Positions 33,600 through 43,439 are shown, numbered from the stretch's first letter. The stretch is DNA of 64,000 nucleotides from Niveibacterium sp. SC-1 (GCF_038235435.1 NZ_CP151275.1:496001-560000); one strand, 5' to 3'. Program-made: numbers and translations. The notes: a model not told the origin generated them from the sequence alone.

Positions 33600-35372
33600 T
33601 CAGGCCTCGCGGCTGCCTATTCCGTGGTGCACGGTGAAGAGTCCCTCCGGGTCATAGCGCGCTTTCACCTGGGCGAGCCTTTCGTGGTTCGGACCCCAGA
33701 AAGCCTGGCGCCAGTCGGCTTCGAAGTAGTCGCTCTCGGCGAGATAGGAGGCCACCACCGGGAGTGGCCGGCGCAGTTCGGCCGCGGCGCGGGCGATGGC
33801 CTCGGCGTGTTCGCGGGCCAGTGCGGCGTCGGGGGCATGGCCGGGCACACCAGGGTAGGCGGGCTCTTCCTGGGCGCCGCTGATCGCGAGTGCGAAGGCG
33901 TCCAGCGCCGCGGGATGGATGGCGGTATCGCGCGCGGCGGCAATCACTTCTGGCGCTGCGCCCGCGAGCCCCTTGTTCACATGCAGGGCGACGCGCCAGT
34001 AACGGGTGACCGCGAAGAGCGCGTCGATCAGGGTTTCGCGTCGCGCCGCGGTGAGCAGATCGGCGGGCAGCCAGGTGGACTGGTAACCGTGGATCACCTG
34101 GCCGGCTTCGCCCACGTTGCCGGGCCAGAACACATTGGTGGCGGGCGCGCCGGGGCGCTCGTCGCGGCGGATGAAGCCGAAGAGGCGCTTGAAGAGCGTG
34201 GGTGACCAGAAGTCGCGCGCGCTGGTCGCTACGATCTTGAGCGGTGCGAAGTCCATGTCGTAATCGTCGCCAGCGGCATCCAGGGCGTCGAAGAAGGGTT
34301 GCCAGATCGCCACTGCCTCACTGCGCGTGAGCCCCTGGAAGACCATCGACACCTGCAACACGTCGCCACTGCGAAAGCGCAGCTGCTCGCCCCAGTGCGG
34401 GTTCATCAGGCGCTTGGCGTAGTGGTCGAGGGTGAGGGCGATGAGCCGGCGGAATGCTTCCGCGGAGCGCGCCTTCACCGTGAAGTTCACCGCGCCGAAG
34501 GTCTCGGGCAGGTCATGGACCTTCAGCGTGAGCCGGGTGAGCACGCCGAAGCTGCCGCCACCGCCGCCCTTGAGCGCCCAGAAGAGATCGGGATGCGTGC
34601 AGGCATTGGCGATGCGGATCTGCCCATCGGCGGTGACCACCTCCGCTTCCAGCAGGCTCGCCGCGGCGAGGCCGAAAGCCTTGGAGAAGCTGCCGAAGCC
34701 GCCGCTCTGCACCAGCCCCGCCACGCCCACCGTGAGGCAGCCGCCGCCTTGCACGTACCCGCCGCCGCGGGTGCTCACCGCGTCGTAGGCCTGCGACCAC
34801 ATCGCGCCCGCGCCGACCGAGACCGCGCGCGTGGGCGCCACGGCACAACCCTGCGGGACGAAGGCCTCGTGCAGCGCCACGGCATGCATGCGGCGCGTCC
34901 AGATCAGCAAGGAGTCTGCGGCATTGGAGGTGCCCTGGTAGCTGTGGCCACCGCCCTTCACGACCAGCCGCACCTTGTGTTCACGCGCGAAGTTCACCGC
35001 CGCCGCCACATCGCGCGCATCGTGGGCCGCCACCGCATAAGGGCTGGCCTGCGAGGTCCACGCGCCGACCCAGCCCAGGGTCTGGGTGAGGGCCGGATCG
35101 TCGCCGGTGAAATAAGGGTTCTTCATCGCCGCGAAGAGCGTGCCGCAGTCGCCCGCCTGCACGCAGGCCGCCAGTGGCGAGCGCATCCGGATGAACTCCT
35201 TCACTTCGCCTGCGAGACCTTGCCAGGCGGACTCATCCGGCCAGCCGGGCGGCGTGGGCGTGGGCGGCGGGAGCGGACCGGCCGCGTGGCTCTTGCGGGC
35301 GAACCAGGACGTGAAGGGGAGCGCGAGCGCGCCCCGCAGGAGTTGCCTGCGACCGGTGCTGCGAAGCTGCAT
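33600..35372 (-). CDS. Exported FAD-linked oxidase, berberine-bridge-enzyme family
   Basis: 590 residues. The start at 35372 gives a twin-arginine signal (STGRRQLLRGALALPF), so the folded flavoprotein is probably exported. The PP-loop FAD domain has VVKGGGHSYQG with H143, and a cysteine C212 in GGGCLTVGVAG, the pair that binds FAD at two positions in BBE-type oxidases. The C-terminal BBE segment reads YFEADWRQAFWGPNHERL and ARYDPEGLFTVHHG. It would oxidise sugars or aromatic alcohols with oxygen. Substrate unknown. Confidence 0.88.
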   Translation of the reverse strand: MQLRSTGRRQLLRGALALPFTSWFARKSHAAGPLPPPTPTPPGWPDESAWQGLAGEVKEFIRMRSPLAACVQAGDCGTLFAAMKNPYFTGDDPALTQTLGWVGAWTSQASPYAVAAHDARDVAAAVNFAREHKVRLVVKGGGHSYQGTSNAADSLLIWTRRMHAVALHEAFVPQGCAVAPTRAVSVGAGAMWSQAYDAVSTRGGGYVQGGGCLTVGVAGLVQSGGFGSFSKAFGLAAASLLEAEVVTADGQIRIANACTHPDLFWALKGGGGGSFGVLTRLTLKVHDLPETFGAVNFTVKARSAEAFRRLIALTLDHYAKRLMNPHWGEQLRFRSGDVLQVSMVFQGLTRSEAVAIWQPFFDALDAAGDDYDMDFAPLKIVATSARDFWSPTLFKRLFGFIRRDERPGAPATNVFWPGNVGEAGQVIHGYQSTWLPADLLTAARRETLIDALFAVTRYWRVALHVNKGLAGAAPEVIAAARDTAIHPAALDAFALAISGAQEEPAYPGVPGHAPDAALAREHAEAIARAAAELRRPLPVVASYLAESDYFEADWRQAFWGPNHERLAQVKARYDPEGLFTVHHGIGSREA

Positions 35373-35702
35373 GGCGCTGCCCTCGCACGATGGATCGCCG
35401 CACTCTACGCCGCTTGCGTCGTGGAGGCGCCTACGCCAGTGAGCGGGCCAGCTGATGGCGGTACAACCGAGCCCCTGTTTTGGTTCAAGCGGGGTCGCCG
35501 GCTCCGGCACCGTTCAAGGCGCTTGGCTGACGGTGTGCCGCCCCTCCGACCCTGAGCTGCTGCCCTACGTCGTCCAGGGCGCCTGACTCCCCAAACCTTC
35601 GAAGCAGACAGTCGCGGGCGTCATGAATCGCACGAAACGCACGGCCAGACCGACGGGGCTCGGCGTACGGTGGGTGGTACTGCGATGGTCCTTCGAGCGC
35701 GG
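35373..35702. other. Intergenic region before the toxin-antitoxin operon
   Basis: About 330 nt upstream of the antitoxin promoter. An open frame on the minus strand near 35485-35721 has no ribosome site or domain. Nothing else seen. Confidence 0.5.
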
Positions 35703-35739
35703 TTGCCCATGTATTCAACATTGGTTATATTGAATACAT
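35703..35739 (+). promoter_or_regulatory. Toxin-antitoxin promoter covered by a palindromic operator
   Basis: -35 TTGCCC (35703-35708) and -10 TATATT (35726-35731) with 17-bp spacing. A perfect 10-bp inverted repeat, ATGTATTCAA (35709-35718) and TTGAATACAT (35730-35739) with an 11-nt spacer, overlaps the -10 box and fills the spacer. Ribbon-helix-helix antitoxins usually repress their own operon through such sites, with the toxin as co-repressor. Confidence 0.78.
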
Positions 35740-35757
35740 AGACATGGAGAGCAAAGC

Positions 35758-36018
35758 ATGCCCAAGGAATCGACGACAACCATGACAGTGCGCCTCAGCG
35801 GCGTCCTCAGCGACTTCGTCGCGGCCAACGTGGGCGAAGACGGGGCCTACGAGAATGTGAGCGAGTACATGCGCGATCTGATCCGGCGCGACAAGGAGCG
35901 TGCGGAGCGGGAAGCTTTCGATCGCCTCCGGGCGGAGCTGGCTCACGCGTACGCGGCGCCCGAGTCCGCCTATCGGCCGCTGACTGCGGCCGAGGTGATC
36001 GCGCGAAACCGTTCCTGA
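35758..36018 (+). CDS. ParD-like ribbon-helix-helix antitoxin
   Basis: 86 residues. TTTMTVRLSGVLSDFVAANV gives the ribbon and first helix and NVSEYMRDLIRRDKER the second, the usual CopG/ParD pattern. The C-terminal half (about 50-86) is acidic and probably binds the toxin. GGAGAG lies upstream. The toxin gene starts 4 bases after the stop. The overlapping palindrome and promoter indicate autorepression. Confidence 0.9.
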   Translation: MPKESTTTMTVRLSGVLSDFVAANVGEDGAYENVSEYMRDLIRRDKERAEREAFDRLRAELAHAYAAPESAYRPLTAAEVIARNRS

Positions 36019-36022
36019 CATC

Positions 36023-36331
36023 GTGGCTATCCGCGTCCAGGAGTCGGCTTCATACCGCCTCGACGACATATACCGCTACACGCGCGACCGCTGGGGAACC
36101 GATCAGGCCGACAGCTACGTCACAGGAATGTTTGAGGCGTTCGAGGGTATTGAAACCCATGAAACGTCATCTCGCCCTATCCCGGCCGAATTCGGCGTAG
36201 ACGGGTACTTCTTTCGCTACAGACGGCACTTCGTCTATTGGCGTCGTCTCTCTAACGGCGACATCGGTATCGTGACGATACTGCATGAGCGGATGCACCA
36301 GATGGACCGCTTCCGAGAAGATTTCGAGTAG
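36023..36331 (+). CDS. ParE/RelE-superfamily toxin
   Basis: 102 residues from a GTG start 4 bases after the antitoxin stop. VQESASYRLDDIYRYTRDRW and the DGYFFRYRRHFVYWR then GDIGIVTILHERM strands match the ParE toxin fold, whose members mostly poison gyrase. AT content is somewhat higher than in the neighbours, in keeping with mobile toxin-antitoxin pairs. No transposon or integrase is nearby. Confidence 0.88.
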   Translation: MAIRVQESASYRLDDIYRYTRDRWGTDQADSYVTGMFEAFEGIETHETSSRPIPAEFGVDGYFFRYRRHFVYWRRLSNGDIGIVTILHERMHQMDRFREDFE

Positions 36332-36410
36332 TCCCGCGCCCTGCCCAGTCCAGCAGAACTGCCGATCCCCGTGGCAATCACAGGGAGGCGGGGCCCGCGC
36401 GGCAGCCGCG

Positions 36411-36962
36411 CTACTTCACGCGGATCTTGTCGAGCTTGCGGGCGAGCGTGCGGCGGTGCATGCCGAGGCGGCGGGCGGTCTCGGAGATGTTGAAGCCGGT
36501 GTCCGCCAGGGTCTGGTGGATGCGCTCCCACTCCAGGGTCTTGATCGAGGTGGTGCGCTCGGTGAGCGCGACTTCCGCGTCGCCGGTGCTGCGGCCGAAG
36601 GCAGCTTCGATGTCGTCGGTGTTGGAGGGCTTCACCAGGTAGTGACGCGCGCCGAGCTTGATTGCTTCCACCGCGGTGGCGATGCTGGCGTAGCCGGTGA
36701 GTACCACGATCAGCATCGCGGGGTCGTGCGCATGCAGGGCCTGGACACAGGCGAGGCCCGAGCTGTTGGCGGCGAGTTTGAGGTCCACCACCGCATAACC
36801 GGGCGAGAAGCCTTGCAGGACTTCGGGTAGCTGGGCGAGCTGGTTGGCGAAGGCGACCTTGTAGCCGCGTCGCTCGAAGGAGCGGCCCAGGGTGCGCGCG
36901 AAGGCGGCATCGTCCTCGACGATCAGCAATTGACGCGGCGCTTCGGCCTTGGCTTCGCTCAC
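36411..36962 (-). CDS. regA: Response regulator RegA/PrrA family
   Basis: 183 residues. Receiver domain with LLIVEDDAAF and phosphoacceptor D60 in YAVVDLKLA; the LTGYASIATAVEAIKLGA and YLVKPSNTDD segments are typical of RegA. The C-terminal Fis-type helix-turn-helix is NISETARRLGMHRRTLARKL. In other proteobacteria RegA/PrrA controls oxidases, photosynthesis and carbon/nitrogen fixation genes by redox state. GTG start chosen at 36962, as no ATG precedes the receiver domain. It follows the regB gene by 20 bases. Confidence 0.92.
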   Translation of the reverse strand: MSEAKAEAPRQLLIVEDDAAFARTLGRSFERRGYKVAFANQLAQLPEVLQGFSPGYAVVDLKLAANSSGLACVQALHAHDPAMLIVVLTGYASIATAVEAIKLGARHYLVKPSNTDDIEAAFGRSTGDAEVALTERTTSIKTLEWERIHQTLADTGFNISETARRLGMHRRTLARKLDKIRVK

Positions 36963-36982
36963 TCCGTACGTGCTCCCTCGAT

Positions 36983-38302
36983 CTATCCGTCGTGCTTGAT
37001 CGCCGACAGCGGCAGGTTCAGCGTGACCCGGGCGCCGCCTTCGGCGCGGTTGCCGGCCGAGACACTGCCGCCCAGCTTGCGCACCACATTGACCACCAGG
37101 AAGAGACCGAGACCGCTGCCGGGGCGTTCCTTGCTCGACTGGTAGGGCTTGCCCAGGCGCTCCAGCATGTCGGGGTCGAAGCCGGGGCCATTGTCGGTCA
37201 CTTCCAGCACCAGGCGCTCGCCCTCGCGCGAGGCGGCGAGCGAGATGCCGATCGGCGAGGCCTCGATCGCGTTGTCCAGCACATTGTGGATGGTCTGCTT
37301 GAGCGCGGAGTCCGAGACGATCGGCAGGTCGTCGCCGAAGTCGTTGCGGTAGGCCAGCGCGGTGGCCGAGCGGGTGGCGCGCCATTCGGCCACGAGCTCG
37401 TCGAGGAAGCCCGCGACCGTGGTGGGTTTGGGCGCCTCGCCGCGGTCCTCGCCGGCGGAGAGCAGGATGCCGGTGACGATGGTCTTGCAGCGCATCAGCT
37501 GCGCCTGCATCTCCTCGAGCTCCTGCAGCAGTTCCGGGTTGCTCTTGAAGGGCCGCATGTGGCGCCAGTCGCCCAGGATGACCGAGAGCGTGGCGAGCGG
37601 CGTGCTCAGTTCGTGCGCCGCGCCCGAGGCCAACAGGCCCATGCGCACGATGTGCTCTTCTTCCGCCGCGCGCTGGCGCAGGTCGGCAAGGTGGGCGTCG
37701 CGGGCGCGCAGGTTGCGGGTGATCCGCGTCACCACCACCACCAGCAGCACCGCGCTCAGGCTGAAGCACAGCAGCGTGCCCAACGCGTAGGGATCGGCGA
37801 CGCCTTCGCTCTGGTCGCGTGGCGGGATCATCAGTGGCTGGCGCCACTGCGTGAGCGCGATGAAGCACAGGGCGGTCACTGCCACGAGGGTCCAGCTGTA
37901 GTGGCGATGCAGCAGCACCGCGCTGAGCACGACCTGCAGGAGGTAGAGCGAGACGAAGGGATTGCTGGCGCCGCCGGAGAAGTAGAGCTGCACGCTCAGG
38001 ACGGCGACATCGACCAGCAGCGCGATGAAGACCGCGCGTTCGCTCACCGGGCGCTCGCCGCGCCAGCGCAGGAAGCTCGCGATGTTGAAGGCGACCAGCA
38101 GGCCCAGGGTGAGGAGCATGCCGCGCAAGGGCAGCTGGACCTCGAAGACATAGTGCACCGTGAGGATGGTGACGATCTGGCCGATCACGGCGAGCCAGCG
38201 CAGCTGGATCAGCTGCTGCATGTTCTTCTGCCCGGCCGCGTCGGCACTCGCGGCCTTGCGTGGGCGGTCCAGCCTCACCGGGGTGGTGTCAGTTCGGATC
38301 AT
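36983..38302 (-). CDS. regB: Redox sensor histidine kinase RegB/PrrB family
   Basis: 439 residues. Six membrane helices (about 30-195) include the quinone-binding heptapeptide GGASNPF (110-116; GGxxNPF in the family). The H-box is ASGAAHELSTPL with H230, then N (NVLDNAIEAS), and G boxes (DNGPGFD, GSGLGLF). It senses ubiquinone redox state and phosphorylates RegA. I see no counterpart of the redox-active Cys of Rhodobacter RegB in the linker. It overlaps the SURF1 gene by 14 bases, so it belongs to the cyo operon. Confidence 0.93.
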   Translation of the reverse strand: MIRTDTTPVRLDRPRKAASADAAGQKNMQQLIQLRWLAVIGQIVTILTVHYVFEVQLPLRGMLLTLGLLVAFNIASFLRWRGERPVSERAVFIALLVDVAVLSVQLYFSGGASNPFVSLYLLQVVLSAVLLHRHYSWTLVAVTALCFIALTQWRQPLMIPPRDQSEGVADPYALGTLLCFSLSAVLLVVVVTRITRNLRARDAHLADLRQRAAEEEHIVRMGLLASGAAHELSTPLATLSVILGDWRHMRPFKSNPELLQELEEMQAQLMRCKTIVTGILLSAGEDRGEAPKPTTVAGFLDELVAEWRATRSATALAYRNDFGDDLPIVSDSALKQTIHNVLDNAIEASPIGISLAASREGERLVLEVTDNGPGFDPDMLERLGKPYQSSKERPGSGLGLFLVVNVVRKLGGSVSAGNRAEGGARVTLNLPLSAIKHDG

Positions 38303-39071
38303 TCCTCGTTTCCCGCACGCCGGAGTCCGGCAGCCCGCGCCGCTCGGCCCGCCACAGCAGGACCACCGCAGCGGCGCTCATCAGCGCGAGGGTAAACCAG
38401 GTCAGCGCATAGACCGCGTGGCTGTTGCGGAAGTTGAGGACGGTGAGGCCGCCGACCGGCCAGCGTCCTGCGTCGGCGCCGCCCTGCGGGTCGGCGTCGG
38501 CATCGAGGAAGTAGGGCGCCGCATCGGCGATCCCTTGTGCGGCGGCGATGGCCGCGACGTCGCGCGAATACCAGCGGCGCTCAGTGGGGACGTTCTTGCG
38601 CAGAAAGCCACCGCCCGGTTCGCTGAGGCGCAGCAGGCCCGCGACATTGACGGGGCCTTGCACGGCGGTGTCGGCGCGGCTCGCAGGATCGCGCTTCTCG
38701 GGCGGCACGAAGCCGCGGTTCACCAGCACGCAGCTGCCGTCTTCAACGCAGAGCGGCGTGAGGACCCAGAAGCCGGGGCCGAGCACGGTGGAGGCCTGGG
38801 CGAGGCTTTCCTTGTCGTGGCGGAAACGGCCGGTGAGCTGGATGTGGCGGTATTCGTCGCGCGTGGCGCTGATCGCGGGCCAGTCCGCGCGCGCGGGTGC
38901 CGCGACGGGTGCTGCGTGCACCCGGGCTTCGACGCGGGCGATCAGATCGAGTTTCCAGCTGCGGCGTTCGACCTGCCAGATGCCCAGCGCGAGAAAGACC
39001 AAACAAAACGCGGCGCCGGCGAGACTCCATCCCGCCAGCGCCGCGTTGTTGAATCGCCGTCCCTGCTTCAA
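38289..39071 (-). CDS. SURF1-family oxidase assembly protein
   Basis: 260 residues with helices near each end: GWSLAGAAFCLVFLALGIWQ at the N-terminus and ALTWFTLALMSAAAVVLLW at the C-terminus. Between them are conserved elements such as LGIWQVERRSWK, LTGRFRHDKE, VLVNRGFVP and the NFRNSHAVYALTWF segment. SURF1 proteins help insert haem into haem-copper oxidases. The best start is a TTG at 39071 that overlaps the cyoD stop as TTGA; an ATG further upstream would lie well inside cyoD. Confidence 0.88.
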   Translation of the reverse strand: MKQGRRFNNAALAGWSLAGAAFCLVFLALGIWQVERRSWKLDLIARVEARVHAAPVAAPARADWPAISATRDEYRHIQLTGRFRHDKESLAQASTVLGPGFWVLTPLCVEDGSCVLVNRGFVPPEKRDPASRADTAVQGPVNVAGLLRLSEPGGGFLRKNVPTERRWYSRDVAAIAAAQGIADAAPYFLDADADPQGGADAGRWPVGGLTVLNFRNSHAVYALTWFTLALMSAAAVVLLWRAERRGLPDSGVRETRNDPN

Positions 39072-39439
39072 GGCTGGTTGCGCATCTCGTGCATCGAGGG
39101 CGGCATCATGTTCGCGTTCAGGTGGTACATCACCCACAGCGAACCGCTGAGCGTGATCACCACCAGCACCACGGTGAAGATCAGCGCGAGCATGTTCCAG
39201 CCGCCTTCGCTGCGCGCGTTCATGTGCAGGAAGTAGATCATGTGCACGACGATCTGCACGGCGGCGAAGCCGAGGATCACCAGCGCGGTGATGTGGGGCT
39301 TGGCGAAGACCTTGCCCATCACCAGCCAGAAGGGGATCGCGGTGAGGATGACCGCGAGGACGAAGCCCTTGACGTAGTCCGACATGCTGCCGTGGGCAGC
39401 GCCGTCGTCGGCATGGTGGTCGTGGTGGTGGTCGCTCAT
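39068..39439 (-). CDS. cyoD: Cytochrome bo3 quinol oxidase subunit IV
   Basis: 123 residues. His-rich start ([11 protein letters not shown]), then three transmembrane helices including [18 protein letters not shown] and [20 protein letters not shown]. This is the standard CyoD plan, a subunit needed for assembly of the CuB centre. Its ATG overlaps the cyoC stop (ATGA). Confidence 0.95.
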   Translation of the reverse strand: MSDHHHDHHADDGAAHGSMSDYVKGFVLAVILTAIPFWLVMGKVFAKPHITALVILGFAAVQIVVHMIYFLHMNARSEGGWNMLALIFTVVLVVITLSGSLWVMYHLNANMMPPSMHEMRNQP

Positions 39440-40068
39440 CGCAGGCTGCCCATCAGGTAGACGAAGGTGAAGACGCCGATCCAGACGACGTCCAGGAAGT
39501 GCCAGAACATGGACAGGCACTGCAGGCGGCGACGGTTCTCGGGGATGAGGCCATGCTTGCCCACCTGCAGCATCAGCGTCACCAGCCAGATGATGCCGAA
39601 GGTCACGTGCAGGCCGTGCGTGCCCACCAGGGTGAAGAAGGACGAGAGGAAGGCGCTGCGCTGCGGGCCGGCCCCTTCATGGATCAGGTGCGCGAACTCG
39701 AAGAGCTCGATGCCCAGGAAGCCGGCGCCGAAGAGCCCGGTGATGGCGAGCCACGCGAGGGTCGTCTTCACGCGGTTCTTCTGCATCTCCAGCATGGCGA
39801 AGCCATAGGTGATGGACGAGAAGAGCAGCAGCGAGGTGTTGATCGCCACCAGCGGCAGGTCGAACAGATCGGCACCCGAGGGCCCGGCCGCGTAGCTGTG
39901 GCCGAGCACGCCATACGTCGCGAAGAGGCAGGCGAAGATGAGGCAGTCGCTCATCAGGTAGAGCCAGAACCCCAGCAGGGTTCCGTTCTGCGGGTGGACT
40001 TCTTCGGACTCGTAGAACACGGGCGCGACGCGCGCGCCGTCGGCGGAGAGGGCGGTGGTATCAGACAT
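39436..40068 (-). CDS. cyoC: Cytochrome bo3 quinol oxidase subunit III
   Basis: 210 residues, five helices. Family markers are [20 protein letters not shown], the [20 protein letters not shown] loop and the [19 protein letters not shown] end. It stabilises subunit I. It overlaps cyoB by 8 bases and cyoD by 4. Confidence 0.96.
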   Translation of the reverse strand: MSDTTALSADGARVAPVFYESEEVHPQNGTLLGFWLYLMSDCLIFACLFATYGVLGHSYAAGPSGADLFDLPLVAINTSLLLFSSITYGFAMLEMQKNRVKTTLAWLAITGLFGAGFLGIELFEFAHLIHEGAGPQRSAFLSSFFTLVGTHGLHVTFGIIWLVTLMLQVGKHGLIPENRRRLQCLSMFWHFLDVVWIGVFTFVYLMGSLR

Positions 40069-42064
40069 GGCCGGCCAGCATTTGGGTACGGGCGTTTTCG
40101 GAACGGACGACTTCGTCGGCCGGGATGTGGTAGTCGCGCTTGTAGTTGAACGTATGCACGATGGTCGCGATCAACAGCGAGGCGAAGGCGCCGATCACCA
40201 GCCACCACATGTGCCAGATCAGGCCGAAGCCGCAGATCGCGCTGAGCACGGCCAGCACGAAGCCGGCGCCGGTGTTCTTGGGCATGTGGATGGCGATGAA
40301 GCCGGAGGTCGGACGTTCAAAGCCGCGCTGCTTCATGTCCCACCACGCGTCGCCTTCATGGATGCGCGGGGTGAAGGCGAAGTTGTAGTCGGGCGGTGGC
40401 GAGGAGGTCGACCACTCCAGCGTGCGACCGCCCCAGGGGTCGCCGGTCACATCGCGCAGCTGCTCGCGGCGCAGGTAGCTCACCACCAGCTGGATCAGGA
40501 AGCAGCCGATGCCCAGCGCGATCAGGCCGGCGCCGAAGGCGGCGACGATGAACCAGATCTGCAGCGAGGGATCGTCGAAGTGCGAGAGGCGGCGGGTGAC
40601 GCCCATCAGGCCCAGCACGTAGAGCGGCATGAAGGCGAAGAAGAAGCCGATCTGCCAGAACCAGAACGAGCACTTGCCCCAGAAGGCGTCGAGCTTGTAG
40701 CCGAAGGCCTTGGGGAACCAGAAGTTGATGCCCGCCATGAGGCCGAAGAGCACGCCACCGATGATCACGTTGTGGAAGTGCGCGATCAGGAAGAGGCTGT
40801 TGTGCAGCACGAAGTCGGCCGGGGGCACGGCGAGCAGCACGCCGGTCATGCCGCCGATGACGAAGGTGACCATGAAGCCCACGGTCCACAGCATCGGCAC
40901 TTCGTAGCGGATGCGACCGCGGTACATGGTGAAGAGCCAGTTGAAGATCTTCGCCCCGGTGGGGATCGAGATAATCATCGTGGTGATGCCGAAGAAGGAG
41001 TTCACGCTCGCGCCCGAACCCATCGTGAAGAAGTGGTGCAGCCACACGAGGTAGGAGAGGATCGTGATCACCACGGTGGCATAGACCATCGAGGCGTAGC
41101 CGAAGAGGCGTTTGCCGCTGAAGGTGGACACCACTTCCGAGAAGATGCCGAAGACCGGCAGCACCAGGATGTAGACCTCGGGGTGGCCCCAGATCCAGAT
41201 CAGGTTCACGTACATCATGGGGTTGCCGCCCAGATCGTTCGTGAAGAAGTTGGTGCCGACGTAGCGGTCCAGCGAGAGCAGGGCGAGCACGGCGGTGAGC
41301 ACCGGGAAGGCCGCGACGATCAGCACGTTGGTGCACAGCGACGTCCAGGTGAAGACCGGCATCTTCATCAGCGTCATGCCCGGCGCGCGCATCTTCACGA
41401 TGGTCGCGATCAGGTTCACGCCGGATAGCAGTGTTCCCAGCCCCGATATCTGCAGCGACCAGATGTAGTAGTCCACCCCGACGTCTGGGCTGTACGCGAG
41501 GCCCGAGAGCGGTGGGTAGGCGAGCCAGCCGGTGCGCGCGAACTCGCCCACGAAGAGCGACATCATCACCAGCGCGGCGCCGCTGGCCGTCATCCAGAAG
41601 CTGAAGTTGTTGAGGAAGGGGAAGGCCACGTCGCGGGCGCCGATCTGCAGCGGCACGACGTAGTTCATCAGGCCCACGACCAGCGGCATCGCCACGAAGA
41701 AGATCATGATCACGCCGTGGGCGGTGAAGACCTGGTCGTAGTGGTGCGGCGGCAGGAAGCCAGCCTGGTCGCCGAAGGCGATGGCCTGCTGGGCGCGCAT
41801 CATCAGCGCGTCGGCGAAGCCGCGCAGCAGCATGATGATGCCCAGGATCATGTACATGATCCCGATCTTCTTGTGGTCGATGCTGCAGATCCAGTCACGC
41901 CACAGCGGACCCCACAGCTTGAAGTAGGTGATCGCGCCGAGTACGGCAATGCCGCCCAGCACGACACCGATGAAGGTGACGAGCAGGATCGGCTCGTGAA
42001 AGGGGATTGCCTCCCAGGAGAGGCGCCCGAAGATGAAGTGGGTCAGGTCGGATTGATCGGCCAT
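40061..42064 (-). CDS. cyoB: Cytochrome bo3 quinol oxidase subunit I
   Basis: 667 residues, full length. Haem-copper ligands are visible: the low-spin His in [12 protein letters not shown], the CuB Cys-less [12 protein letters not shown] with its His-Tyr crosslink, and the WLHHFFTMG pair. The ubiquinol-site residues are kept (Arg and Asp in [11 protein letters not shown]). It reduces oxygen to water and pumps protons, oxidising ubiquinol rather than cytochrome c. The ATG at 42064 matches the family start ([15 protein letters not shown]). Confidence 0.97.
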   Translation of the reverse strand: MADQSDLTHFIFGRLSWEAIPFHEPILLVTFIGVVLGGIAVLGAITYFKLWGPLWRDWICSIDHKKIGIMYMILGIIMLLRGFADALMMRAQQAIAFGDQAGFLPPHHYDQVFTAHGVIMIFFVAMPLVVGLMNYVVPLQIGARDVAFPFLNNFSFWMTASGAALVMMSLFVGEFARTGWLAYPPLSGLAYSPDVGVDYYIWSLQISGLGTLLSGVNLIATIVKMRAPGMTLMKMPVFTWTSLCTNVLIVAAFPVLTAVLALLSLDRYVGTNFFTNDLGGNPMMYVNLIWIWGHPEVYILVLPVFGIFSEVVSTFSGKRLFGYASMVYATVVITILSYLVWLHHFFTMGSGASVNSFFGITTMIISIPTGAKIFNWLFTMYRGRIRYEVPMLWTVGFMVTFVIGGMTGVLLAVPPADFVLHNSLFLIAHFHNVIIGGVLFGLMAGINFWFPKAFGYKLDAFWGKCSFWFWQIGFFFAFMPLYVLGLMGVTRRLSHFDDPSLQIWFIVAAFGAGLIALGIGCFLIQLVVSYLRREQLRDVTGDPWGGRTLEWSTSSPPPDYNFAFTPRIHEGDAWWDMKQRGFERPTSGFIAIHMPKNTGAGFVLAVLSAICGFGLIWHMWWLVIGAFASLLIATIVHTFNYKRDYHIPADEVVRSENARTQMLAGHV

Positions 42065-42133
42065 CGTATGTCTCGGATACCAAGTGCGGCGCAGCTGCGC
42101 CGACACCGGAACGCGTGGGCGTCCCGGCTGCGA

Positions 42134-43198
42134 TTACTGCGGATTCGTATCGGCCTGGGCCACGATGCGCACGCCGTTGGGGTTCTCGGGCGTGCACATC
42201 TCGTTGGCGAGGGTGCGGGCCGGCAGGCCCTTCTCGCCACGCGGCACCGTGGTGATCGCGGCCTCCGAGAGACCGGCGCGGCCGGCGCCGCCCGTCTCGT
42301 CGATCGCCATCATCTGGTCGATGCACATGCGGCCCGCTTCCACGCAGCGGTTCAGGATGGCCGGGTAGAGACCATCGGCCACCGTGGCGTAGCGGCGCAC
42401 CGGCTCGCGTTCGCTGGGGCGCTCCAGGGCCAGGTAGGCCTCGCGGCTGAGCGGGCTGCCCTGCTCGCGGTTGCTCTTGACCCAGGCATCGAAGCCGGCC
42501 TCGTCGAGGCCATGGAACTTGAAGCGCATGTGGGAGAAGCCTGCGCCGCTGTAGTTGGCGGAGAAGCCCTCATACACGCCCGGCTTGTTGATGACCGCGT
42601 GCAGCTTGGTTTCCATGCCGGGCATCGCGTAGATCATCCCGGCCAGGGCCGGCACATAGAAGGCGTTCATCACCGAGGAGGCGGTGATCTTGAAGGTGAT
42701 CGGTCGGTCCACCGGGGCGGCCAGCTCGTTCACCGTGGCGATGCCCTGCTCCGGGTAGAGGAACAGCCACTTCCAGTCCAGCGCCACCACTTCGACCACC
42801 AGCGGCTTGGTCTCGGCCGGAATCGGACGCTGCGCGTCGATGCGGGCGAGCGGACGGAAGGGGTCCAGCACATGGGTGCTGATCCAGGTGAGCGCGCCCA
42901 GGGCGATGATGATGAGCAGCGGGGCCGCCCAGATCACCAGTTCGAGCTGGGTCGAGTGGTCCCAGTCCGGCTTGTAGGTCGCCGCCTTGTTCGAGGCGCG
43001 GTAGCGCCAGGCGAAGAACAGCGTCAGCGCGATCACCGGAACGATGATCAGCAGCATCAGGAGGGTGGAGATGACGACGAGGCGGCCTTGTTGCGCGGCG
43101 ATGTCGCCCGAGGGGTTGAGCACTACCGTGTTGCAGCCGGCCAACAGACTGGCGGACAGAACGAGGGCGAGCGCGCGGATAAACCTGTGCACGGGCAT
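42134..43198 (-). CDS. cyoA: Cytochrome bo3 quinol oxidase subunit II
   Basis: 354 residues. A lipoprotein signal (SASLLAGC), two transmembrane helices, then the cupredoxin-like domain (ALDWKWLFLYPEQGIATVNE and MNAFYVPALAGMIYAMPGM). It lacks the CuA ligand cysteines, as expected for a quinol oxidase. The tail after about residue 285 is longer than in E. coli CyoA. It opens the leftward operon cyoABCD-surf1-regB-regA. No clear ribosome site precedes the ATG. Confidence 0.96.
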   Translation of the reverse strand: MPVHRFIRALALVLSASLLAGCNTVVLNPSGDIAAQQGRLVVISTLLMLLIIVPVIALTLFFAWRYRASNKAATYKPDWDHSTQLELVIWAAPLLIIIALGALTWISTHVLDPFRPLARIDAQRPIPAETKPLVVEVVALDWKWLFLYPEQGIATVNELAAPVDRPITFKITASSVMNAFYVPALAGMIYAMPGMETKLHAVINKPGVYEGFSANYSGAGFSHMRFKFHGLDEAGFDAWVKSNREQGSPLSREAYLALERPSEREPVRRYATVADGLYPAILNRCVEAGRMCIDQMMAIDETGGAGRAGLSEAAITTVPRGEKGLPARTLANEMCTPENPNGVRIVAQADTNPQ

Positions 43199-43294
43199 AG
43201 GGTGAGATGACGGCAGTGTGAGCGGCGGACACCGCGGGGACTTGTGACACGAAGGACACGCACATGTTCCGGCGGGCGGATGTACGCGGCTGCT

Positions 43295-43305
43295 CTACAC
43301 TGTAG
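43295..43305. promoter_or_regulatory. Small palindrome between cyoA and the MFS gene
   Basis: CTACACTGTAG, a 5-bp inverted repeat around one base, about 100 bases before cyoA. On the minus strand TACAGT could be a -10 box. Weak; recorded because this 241-nt spacer must hold the promoters of both divergent genes. Confidence 0.25.
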
Positions 43306-43439
43306 GTCGATCGGGCACACATTGCGATTGGGCGTTTTGTCCTATGGCAAAGATGCGCGTCTGGTGAGATTCTCGGCCACCCTCCGGGATTCCCTGATCA
43401 CGATCCCTTCACGATCCCTATCGAGCCGAACTCCGCACG

